A DNA stretch of 64,000 bases. Origin: Chloranthus sessilifolius (Eukaryota; Streptophyta; Magnoliopsida; Chloranthales; Chloranthaceae). The stretch covers positions 99,927,416-99,991,415 of the forward strand of contig CM037596.1 in NCBI GenBank assembly GCA_021018995.1. The letters are read 5' to 3'. Position numbers and translations under genes: made by a program. Under the pieces are notes generated by a model. It was not told the origin of the DNA, did not search any database, and was given only the letters and a program-made list of their open reading frames with translations. Positions within the stretch are counted from its first letter, which is position 1. The number at the start of each line of letters is the position of its first letter. Of the stretch, positions 55,831-64,000 are shown in pieces.

Positions 55831-56590
55831 CAATTTCATCTACATTGTCGGAAGAACAAAAGCATGACCTGTTGAAAGTACTTAAAGAGCACAAGGAGGC
55901 CATCGGATGGACCTTAGCTGATCTCAAAGGGATTGACCCATCGGTATGTATGCACAAAATATATTTGGAAGATGAGAGTAAACCATCGAGGGAACCGCAG
56001 AGGCGACTTAATCCAAACATGTAAGAAGTCGTTTTAAAGGAAGTCATTAAACTTCTCAATGCTGGAATCATCTATCCGATCTCTGATAGTGAATGGGTAA
56101 GTCCAGTCCAAATCGTTCCGAAAAAGTTTGGAATCACTGTGAAAGAAACTACTGAAGGAGAATTGGTCCCTACTCGCGAAACTACTGGGTGGCGTGTCTG
56201 CATTGATTATAGAAAATTGAACACAGCTACTAGAAAGGATCATTTTCCCTTGCCATTCATTGACCAAATTCTTGAAAAGTTAGCAGGACAAGAGTTTTAT
56301 TGTTTCCTTGATGGTTATTCGGGAAACAATCAAGTGCCCATTTTTCCACTTGATCAAGAGAAAACGACATTCACGTGTCCTTACGGTACTTTCGCATATC
56401 GAAGGATGCCGTTCGGCTTATGTAATGCACCTGCTACTTTCCAACGATGTATGTTGGCCATATTTTCGGATATGATTGATAAATTCATCGAGGTGTTCAT
56501 GGACGATTTCTCTGTTTTTGGGAAAACATTTGGTTCATGTTTGAACCACCTTACACAAGTGTTACAACGTTGTGTTGATTCTAAACTTGT
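55831..56590 (+). pseudogene. Athila reverse transcriptase, element 2
   Basis: Same frame throughout. N-terminal part: STLSEEQKHDLLKVLKEHKE, IGWTLADLKGIDPSVCMHKI; then a stop at 56022-56024 (between NPNM and EVVLKEVIKLL); fingers and palm: TTGWRVCIDYRKLNTATRKD, FYCFLDGYSGNNQVPI, FAYRRMPFGLCNAPATFQRC; active-site box VFMDDFSVFG (about 56494-56520). RT would copy element RNA. The first palm Asp (FLDGYSG) and the two box Asps are present. Apart from the early stop and the loss of continuity with gag-protease this domain is the best preserved in the window. Confidence 0.92.
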
Positions 56591-57300
56591 TCTCAGCTGG
56601 GAAAAGAGCCATTTTAGGGTTCAACAAGGAATTGTTCTCTGGCATATTGTTTCCAAGAAGGGAATCGAAGTTGATAAGGCCAAAGTTGACTTAATTGCTA
56701 ATTTGCCTCCACCGAAGAGTGTTCGACAAATTCGATCATTTTTGGGGCCTGCTGGATTTTATAGAAGATTCATCAAAGATTTTAGTAAGGTGGCTAAACC
56801 ATTGTGCACCCTGCTTGGCAAAGATGTTCCTTTTGATTTCGACGAGGACTGCATGAAAGCATTTCTGAAATTGCGCGAGCTTTTATCAAATGCACCAATA
56901 ATCCAACCACCGGATTATTCTTTACCATTCGAACTCATGTGTGATGCATCTGATTACGCTATCTGAGCTGTCTTAGGGCAGAGGGCAAACAAATTACCTC
57001 ACGTAATTTATTATGCCAGTAAGACATTGATCGATGCATAGCTCAACTACACCACCATTGAGAAAGAGTTGTTAGCTGTGGTGTATGCTCTCGATAAATT
57101 TCGATCTTATCTGCTTGGATAAAAAATAGTGGTCTTTTCTGCATTGAAATATTTGTTGGCAAAGAAGGACGCCAAACCAAGATTGATCCGCTGGATCTTG
57201 CTCCTTCAAGAGTTCAATTTCGAAATCAAAGATAAAAAGGGAGTAGAGAATGTTGTGGTTGATCACTTGTCTCGCATTTTGCCTGAAGAATCTTCTGCAC
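56591..57300 (+). pseudogene. Athila RNase H, element 2, catalytic Asp lost
   Basis: Connection: EVDKAKVDLIANLPPPKSV, IRSFLGPAGFYRRFIKDFSK. RNase H: FELMCDASDYAI followed by a stop (56964-56966), YYASKTLIDA followed by TAG (57040-57042), TTIEKELLAVVYALDKFRSY, LLG followed by TAA (57120-57122), then [20 protein letters not shown]. Element 1 reads VVFSDHSALKYLL at this point, so three residues including the fourth catalytic Asp are deleted in frame. Then [14 protein letters not shown] and [16 protein letters not shown], a conserved end of gypsy RNase H. Confidence 0.9.
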
Positions 57301-58657
57301 CTGAACCTATCCGGGACACTTTTCCGGATGAGCAATTAATGGTAATTGATGTGACGGCTATGAAAGCTCCTTGGTTTGCCAATATCGTGAATTATCTGGT
57401 CACTGGCAGAATCCCTACTGAATGGGGTAAAAATGATAAGCATCTCTTTTTCTCCCAGATAAAATACTATTTTTGGGATGAACCACAATTATTCAAAATC
57501 TGTTCAGATCAAATCATCAGGAGATGTGTACCAAAAGAAGAGCAACTGAGCGTCATCAATTTTTGCCATGCTGGAGCCTGTGGAGGCCATTTCGGAGGAC
57601 AGAAGACCGCACAGAAAATCCTTCAAAGCGGATTCTACTGGCCCTCCATCTTTCGTGACGCTGCTCGATTTTGCAAAGAATGCCAAAGATGTTGACTTGA
57701 AATATTTCACGAAGAAATATGATGCCCCTTAATCCGATTTTAATTGTTGAAATTTTTTATGTTTGGGGGATTGACTTCATGGGTCCTTTTCCCCCATCTT
57801 TCGGATAGTCATATATTCTTGTTGCTGTTGACTACGTTTCTAAATGGATTGAAGCTGTGGCAACCCGTTCGAATGACCACAAAGTTGTGGTCAAATTTCT
57901 GAAAGAAAATATTTTTAACAGATTCGGGTTTCCACGGGCGATCATTAGTGATGGCGGTTCGCATTTCTGCAATCGCCATTTTGCTGCTTTAATGAGGAAA
58001 TATGACGTTACTCACAAGGTCGCAACGCCATATCACCCGCAAACTAGTGGTCAAGTGAAAGTGTCGAACCGAGAGATTAAACGAATTTTAGAAAAAACGG
58101 TGCGACTAGATGGAAGAGATTGGTCTAACCGGCTATCTGATGCTCTTTGGGCCTATCGTACCGCCTTCAAGACACCAATTGGAATGTCTCCGTTCAGAAT
58201 TGTCTACGGGAAAGCATGCCATCTTCCTGTTGAATTGGAGCATAATGCATTTTAGGCTATCAAAAGATTTAACTTTGATATGCAAGCGGCAGGATCAAAT
58301 CGAAGGCTACAGCTTAGTGAATTGGAAGAGCTACGCTATGATGCGTATGAAAACTCCAAGATGTACAAAGAAAGGTACAAGAAGCTGCATGATAAGTCAA
58401 TTTCTCAGAAAGAGTTTCACATTGGGCAAAAGGTTTGGTTGTTTAATTCCAGACTAAAGCTTCACCCGAGAAAACTGAAATCGAGATGGGAAGGCCCGTA
58501 TCAGGTTATTTCTATTAGTGTGCATGGTGCGATTGAGATCCGCAGTCTCACGGACAATCGAGTTTTCAAAGTGAATGGGCAACGTCTTAAACCGGTGTTT
58601 GAGCCCATGACCCTGATGAGAATTGAGGCAATGCACCTTAGTGACCCAGATTCTTGA
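57301..58657 (+). pseudogene. Athila integrase, element 2, active-site Glu changed
   Basis: HHCC finger: [20 protein letters not shown], ending [10 protein letters not shown] (57550-57693). A stop and a short frameshifted gap follow (57694-57740). Core: [12 protein letters not shown] (first Asp), a TAG within [39 protein letters not shown] (second Asp), [20 protein letters not shown] (element 1 has QVEVSN, so the third acidic residue is Lys here). Then [20 protein letters not shown], a TAG after EHNAF (58254), and the C-terminal part SRWEGPYQVISISVHGAIEI, RVFKVNGQRLKPVFEPM to a stop at 58655. The terminal domain has no recognisable chromodomain. Confidence 0.92.
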
Positions 58658-60746
58658 TCAATGAAGAGGTCGAGCTGTCGATACTTAAACTCAGCGCTTC
58701 CTGGGAGGCAACCCAGTGCGTTTTATTTATTTTCGTTTTCATTTTTGTTTTTGTTAGTTCTAGAATATTAGTTTTTAGTTTAGTTTAGGTTGTTTTTAAT
58801 TTCCAAGTTAGTGTAGCCACATTACCTTCAATCTATTTTTGGTCATGTTCTAATTTTATGAACATATTCTCTGCACCTGACCTTTGTGTTGAGGTACTTT
58901 TCAATGTGTTTGTGCTACTTATTTCAATCAATGAGGACATTATCATTTTTAGGTTTGGGGGTATGATTCTCTATCTTGCGTCACTTTCTTATTTTTTTCA
59001 TATAAAAAAATAAATAAAAAAATAATAAATAAATAAATAAAATTTTGAACCATCATATATGAATTATTTTTCGATAGTTTTCAAACTTTAGTTGATGATG
59101 CATGTGAATTTAACTTTGAGAATATCGATGTCAGATTTTGAATGCTTGTATCTAGAATAATGAAGCTTAATGTGATATTTTGTGGGTAATTTTGATATTC
59201 ATGCTTAGAATTTTTATACTTATACCAAGCTAAGACTCAGAAATAGATGAACTGTTTTGAACGGTGAATCTTAGGTTCTTAGTGGAGACTAAACCCAGGA
59301 AGCTTTAGAGCCAAATATCCGTTGTTGATGAGTAAATACATAAACTTGGAGTTTTCTTTGAATACGAATTATTTTGCATAATCTCATACACTTTATTTTG
59401 GCTTGTGACTTTGCATGATATCAAATTCATATTATTGTGTTAGAACGTATTGTATATCTACTCAAGACAAATAGGCAAGGTTACCATCCTTAAGGACATG
59501 ATTGAAGGCCATCTTTGGCTCGTTTGTGCTTAAATGCCCCATCTCATATAAATTTATCCTTCTAGTACCCCTTTGATCCTATTGAAAAAAATTACTTTTA
59601 TACATTCTTTGATACGCTACGTTAACTTTTAACCCTTCACCATTTACGAAAATTCAGCTTTACCCTTCTTATATCTGAAAAATTAGAAACGAGAGATGAA
59701 AATGAACGAAAAAAGAGTAAGTGGAGAGATACTGAGTTGTGGTATTTATTGAGAGTGTATGGCAAAAATATAAAAGAAAAAGGGGGGAGAAAAAGAAAAA
59801 GAAAATTATGAAAAATAATGAAAAATATGAGGTGCTTCAAGAAAAGAAAATTCAAAAGAAAAAGAAAGTTGAGAAAAATAGAAAAATATTGAGAAAAATA
59901 GTGAGAGATTAGAAAAGAAAAAGAAGAGAAATAGAAAAATCAGAAGTTTGTTTCTTTTCCAATTTCTCAGAAATTTTGAATCCAAATTCCCTTTCTTTCT
60001 TATCCTTTCCTGGGCCCCATTACAACCTTACAAAACACCTTCATGATCTGATCTTTCATTGGTAACTGCCTTGTGGAGAGTAAATATATGATACTTATGA
60101 CACTTGATATGAGATGCTTAGGATATACAAGTATCTGTTCATATGAGATTTGATTTTGTTCATTGATTACATCGTGTTTCAGTTATCATGTGAGACCTTT
60201 TTGCTTGTTTTGTATTGATCTCTCACATATGTGAGAAAGCTTACCCATCATCGGAGTGATTTTATTTCGAGAGTATACCTAAAGTGAGGATTGAGTCGAG
60301 ACAACAGATTCGACGGTTTTCCGTTTGGACTAGTTCCGAGATGGATGAATCTTGGTTTGGGTATGCACACACTTCACGTTTAGGCATGAATGGATGAGTT
60401 GTTTAACAATTTGAGCATTAGATTAATTTGAATGGATACTAGCATGATTGACATGACATTAATATTTAAGATTGATGATTCACATATTGAAACAATTAAT
60501 ATTTTTGCTTTTGAATAATATATATGTTATAAAAAATCATGTTTTGAAAACTTAATTTTGCCGATGGTTTGAAATTTATTGAAGTTTGTGGGTAACTTTA
60601 CTGTAAACCCTCAGGAGACACAACTCCTCCACTAGGGATCACCTAGGGGTTTAAAGGCTTGTTACATAAGCTAAGTGCAATCGTACTCCCTACGAAAGTG
60701 GCATCTATTTTCTTTAGTTTGCTTTGCTCGAGGACTAGCAAAGTGT
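58658..60746 (+). other. Non-coding spacer between integrase and 3' LTR, element 2
   Basis: About 2.1 kb, homologous to 13786-15960 in element 1. Contains AAATAAATAAATA runs near 59020 and an A/G-rich block (59760-59950, AAAAAGAAAAAG words). No envelope-like ORF on either strand. Confidence 0.75.
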
Positions 60747-60759
60747 AGGTTTGGGAGTG
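60747..60759 (+). promoter_or_regulatory. Polypurine tract, element 2
   Basis: AGGTTTGGGAGTG immediately before the 3' LTR; the primer for plus-strand synthesis. The tract is interrupted by TTT. Confidence 0.7.
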
Positions 60760-62272
60760 TGATGAGTAGTGAAATATGATGATATTTCACCCCTAGATAC
60801 CTATATTTAGCTATCCGATGAAGGTTATCTGATAAAAATTATTAGATTTGAAGTGTTTCAGGTAAATACAAGCCAAGTGCAGAAAACAGCCCAAGAATTC
60901 TGAAAATAATGTCAAAACACTGTAACTTTGGGTCATCGAGAACTTGGTGCGACTTGCAGCTCAATTTGGACCTTCAAGACGGCTGAATTATGAAATTGTC
61001 AAAACACAAAAGTTGTAGAGAATTCTGTCAGCTTTTCAACGGCATAAGAATCACCTAAATCCAAGTTCGGGACAGAATGTTATAGCCAAAATATCAAAGA
61101 AGTGTCTGATGCAAAGTTAGGCGGAAATTCACGAAAATCTGGGAGGTCGATGCATCGACCCTATTGGGTCGATTAATCGATCCTAAATTTTCGAGTTGGA
61201 ACACCTCTGCGGCTGGGAAACTTTGGCTCTATTTAAAGCAGATCAAACACTTCGAGAAGGAGGAAAAATTAGAGATAGATAATTAGAGAGTTAGTTTTGG
61301 CTTTTCTTTTTTTAGAGTTTTTGGAGAGAATTTTTTAGAAGATTATTATTCATTATTATTATTTTTGGTTTTAGACTCCTCTTGGCATCTTTTCAAGAGT
61401 TATTCTTTCTCCTTCTTCTAGGGTTCCATCTGGGTAGATTGTACCTAGGATTTGCATTATTTTTCCTTTACGTTCATGAAAGCATAGATTGTATTTAGGA
61501 AAAGGCATTGTAAACAAAGATCTTTGAGAGAAATGAAAAGAGGAATGGCTTTGAATGAACAAGGAGATCACACACCAAAGATGAGCGGCTAAATCAGTAG
61601 ATCGGGGAAGGTGCAATCCCGAGATAAGTACCCTTATTTATGATTAATACCATAGTCGATTTATTGTCATCATGGAATCGTTTTGCTAAAAGTTTGTGTT
61701 ATTGAAAATATATTGAATGCTTGTTATGATCGTTGATGACGCGTATCAACGGTTATAATCGCTAGATCTGGACCTGCAGACTGATCTAGGCTGCAGAGCG
61801 ATTATGTACTTACTGCTATGATCTAAACATCATGAGATACGCTATGCTTCTTACATGACTCATACCACAATGATAGGCTGAGTCATTATTTTTAGATAGG
61901 GTATGCCGGATTGATGATCATATTTTATTACGAATCATCTCTATAGACGAATGATGGTGTGAATGATGCTTTAATGAAACTGTAGGTTTTAATGGTAAAA
62001 AAGGGGTACAAATCTCTATAGCATATTCCTTGATCTCATTTAATTATTATTTTAGATTCATCGGTAATTAGTTGTTTAGATTAATTTATTTTTCTGCATT
62101 TAGTAAAAGTGTGATAAATTTTGGTAAAATTGAATCTGTCCTTTGGTACTTCCTTAGGGACGTTTTTAAATCTATGAAAGAATTCACATTTCCCTGTGGG
62201 TTCGACACCTTTGTTCTTGCCATACTGCAATAGATCTTGTGCACTTGCAAGGGTTACACTTAAAATCGATCA
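60760..62272 (+). repeat. 3' LTR of element 2
   Basis: 1,513 bp, TGATGAGTAG to AAAATCGATCA. Carries the shared module at 61000-61120, palindromes at 61144-61184 and TATA-like CTATTTAAAG near 61228. Confidence 0.95.
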
Positions 62273-62277
62273 CGATC

Positions 62278-62700
62278 CTGAATATTCGCCCGGAAACAAA
62301 TGTGCGTTTGATAAAAAACCCCTAGAAGAGGAGAGTTGATCAAAAACCCGTAGAAGAGAAGAGAGTTGGTCTCCCTCAAAATCAAATAATCTCCTTTTCG
62401 CAACTAAATTCCATTGAGGATGACCTGACCCTAGAAGAACCCCAATCAGCGCCCAATTGTGCCGGATCATATAATAAGAGAGAAAAGAGAGGTTTATTAC
62501 AACAAATGCTAGCAATATGTAATAGCAACCACACCATATCTCCAGGGATCATGGACTAAACTCTCTATAACTTCATGGAAAGCATGGAAGGCCACCTTTA
62601 GGCAAACTTCTCACCCACAAGCTGCTTAGGAGTTGGTAGCTGGTTTACACATTAAACAAGGCCAATTGGGAGGACCAATACCGCCATTTGTTCTTCCGTT
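62278..62700. other. Flank of element 2, unassigned
   Basis: Continues the sequence broken at 47087. A minus frame at 62270-62515 has no family resemblance. CCCGTAGAAGAG / CCCCTAGAAGAG occurs twice near 62320. Confidence 0.4.
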
Positions 62701-63230
62701 GGTCTGATAAAACTTGAATCTGGCACTCGATATTGGGTACATGGAGATTCGATCGGGACCTTTCGATAACCTTCAAGTGAAGTTGCTCATGGCAGCCTCT
62801 CTTAATGATGACAACAAGTTATTCAACAGTTTTGAAATGAGCTTAAGGGCACTCAAATATTTGTTCCTACTTGCTAAGGGTCTTGTTGTTCAACAGTTTT
62901 GGAATGGGAGAAATGGTCGTATTTTTTATGATCAATTGAGGCACAAGAAACTCCACCTTGCAAGCATAGTGACAAGTTTAGGTACAGGACTAAAACGGCT
63001 CCAGAAATGTAAGGAAAAAAGGCAAATTTTGAGAATTTCGGGAAAAAAAAGGAAATTTTTTTTAAAAAATATTACTGATTATAAAATGGTATGTATAACA
63101 CTTTGTGACCAAAACGCGTTTCAAACATATTCTCTGCCCAAATTTTATTTTATTTTTTTTCGAAAAGCATGTTTAAAAATTGTATTTCATACATTTATTT
63201 TTGTTGTTGTTTAAAAATGTAGATGCTAGA
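62560..63230 (+). pseudogene. Probable LINE tail remnant
   Basis: Plus frame 62714-63214 contains GLVVQQFWNGRNGRIFYDQL and KKLHLASIVTSLGTGLKRL. The W..RN.RIF pattern followed by a Leu-rich helix is the usual end of plant L1-like ORF2. Upstream, around 62570-62610, another frame gives SWKAWKATFRQTSHPQAA, also LINE-like. No RT core is visible, and the remaining residues to 63214 lack resemblance. Moderate confidence. Confidence 0.5.
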
Positions 63231-64000
63231 TAACTGAAGAGCTCTCTCTTGTTGACTCTCATTTTTGTTACCCTTCTCAAGGGTACTATGAAGCAAGGAC
63301 TCTATGGTAAGCATATTTTTTGGATTTAATATAAGACGGGGACGTCTAATCTCTTTTCTGAAGCAAAGCAAGTATATTTATCTCGATATATGTACATGGA
63401 TATAGGACCCCTCCGAAACGATAATTTGAATTGAAAGTTCGGACCAAATATTATATGGAGGGGAAATTATCGGCCGAAATTTCTTTTCAAATTTTTGGTT
63501 TCGGTCATACCCGAAATAAAAAACGAAACCGCTATTTTGTTCCTTGGGCTAAATAAATTGTAGCCTGAAAATCTAGATTCTAGAGTGTATTTTGCATATT
63601 TGAAAAAGGGAGAATGCGGGTTAATGTCAAGCGTGAGAATGCGGGTTTAAGTAGGGAGAGAAGCCACTTTATGGGGAAAAGTCAATTGTTAAGTTTGAAT
63701 TGTTGGTTATGTTTAATCTCAACCATATGTTGTGAGACACTTTAAAGAGTGGTCTCTGAGCTTAATCGATTCTGGACGAAAATAAATAGACTGCTCTCGG
63801 GTTGAAGTCGATCGATCGAGCTTGGAAATCGATCGATCGAGTCTGAGCATCAATTGTTTGGTGTCTCACGGGTTGAAATCGATCAATCGAGCTGTGAAAT
63901 CGATTGATCAATTCTGGGCATATTAGTTCCTTGGATTTGGATGGTTTGGCTATTTTAGAAGATTTTAGTCAAAATTTCTTAATAGAAGTTGAAACCTATT
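63231..64000. other. Edge of an unidentified repeat with CGAT palindromes
   Basis: 63760-63920 contains GTCGATCGATCGAGC, ATCGATCGATCGAG, ATCGATCAATCGAGC and ATCGATTGATCA, each preceded by GGGTTGAA or GTGAAA. The window ends before any terminus. No gene seen. Confidence 0.6.

Larger units (their letters stand above)
47088..62272 (+). mobile_element. Athila-type Ty3/gypsy retrotransposon, element 2
   Basis: 15.19 kb on the plus strand with TG...CA LTRs and the perfect 5 bp duplication CGATC (47083-47087, 62273-62277). Order: 5' LTR, tRNA-Asp primer site, leader, gag, protease, RT, RNase H, integrase, non-coding spacer, polypurine tract, 3' LTR. A 3.75 kb putative solo LTR (52078-55830) splits the protease-RT linker. 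Without it the element is about 11.4 kb. Coding modules stay mostly in one frame with point stops, so it looks younger than element 1, but several catalytic residues are gone. Confidence 0.95.

Noticed and set aside
1-64000. tRNA, rRNA or other RNA genes
   Set aside because: The only tRNA-related sequences seen are the two primer binding sites, which are complements of a tRNA end and not genes.

Overview
This window is plant nuclear DNA made almost entirely of transposable elements. It is AT-rich, has no operon-like organisation, and carries no intact host gene that I can recognise. Plant origin follows from two Athila-type Ty3/gypsy retrotransposons with a tRNA-Asp primer site, plant L1-like LINE remnants with a C-terminal RNase H, and many CACTA, hAT, Harbinger and Mutator-like miniature elements. 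The species cannot be fixed from the sequence; a flowering plant with a large, repeat-laden genome fits.

Layout. 1-12 kb holds dispersed MITEs, a 2.9 kb putative solo LTR (731-3675), a small coding-like island (3661-4058), a 472 bp TG...CA insertion (8524-8995) and old repeats. 12.4-24.8 kb is Athila element 1, on the minus strand (12421-24770, duplication CATGA), inserted inside a CACTA-type MITE whose halves lie at 12358-12420 and 24771-24865. 25-38 kb is a MITE-dense stretch with nested elements (MITE in MITE; a 1.45 kb foldback element in a MITE) and a Mutator-like element with about 300 bp inverted ends and a perfect 9 bp duplication (35619-36503). 38.8-44.5 kb is a direct tandem segmental duplication carrying a LINE 3' end in both units. 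45-47 kb has a Harbinger-like MITE and a second LINE remnant with an RNase H domain. 47.1-62.3 kb is Athila element 2, on the plus strand (47088-62272, duplication CGATC), split by a 3.75 kb putative solo LTR (52078-55830, duplication ATTTC). The last 1.7 kb has another LINE-like tail and the edge of an unidentified repeat.

Both Athila copies keep the order gag - protease - reverse transcriptase - RNase H - integrase followed by a long non-coding spacer with no envelope-like ORF. Both are dead: element 1 has frameshifts, a 414 bp internal duplication, an altered RT active-site box and a rearranged 3' LTR junction; element 2 has nonsense codons, a deletion in the protease, loss of an RNase H catalytic Asp, a Glu-to-Lys change in the integrase triad and the solo LTR insertion.

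The most interesting signal is a promoter-like module of about 100 bp shared by two LTR families with different termini. In each LTR it lies upstream of clusters of CGAT-centred palindromes and then a TATA-like sequence. One LTR carries the module plus palindromes twice. Coordinates were read by eye; boundaries with target-site duplications should be exact to a base or two, others are approximate.
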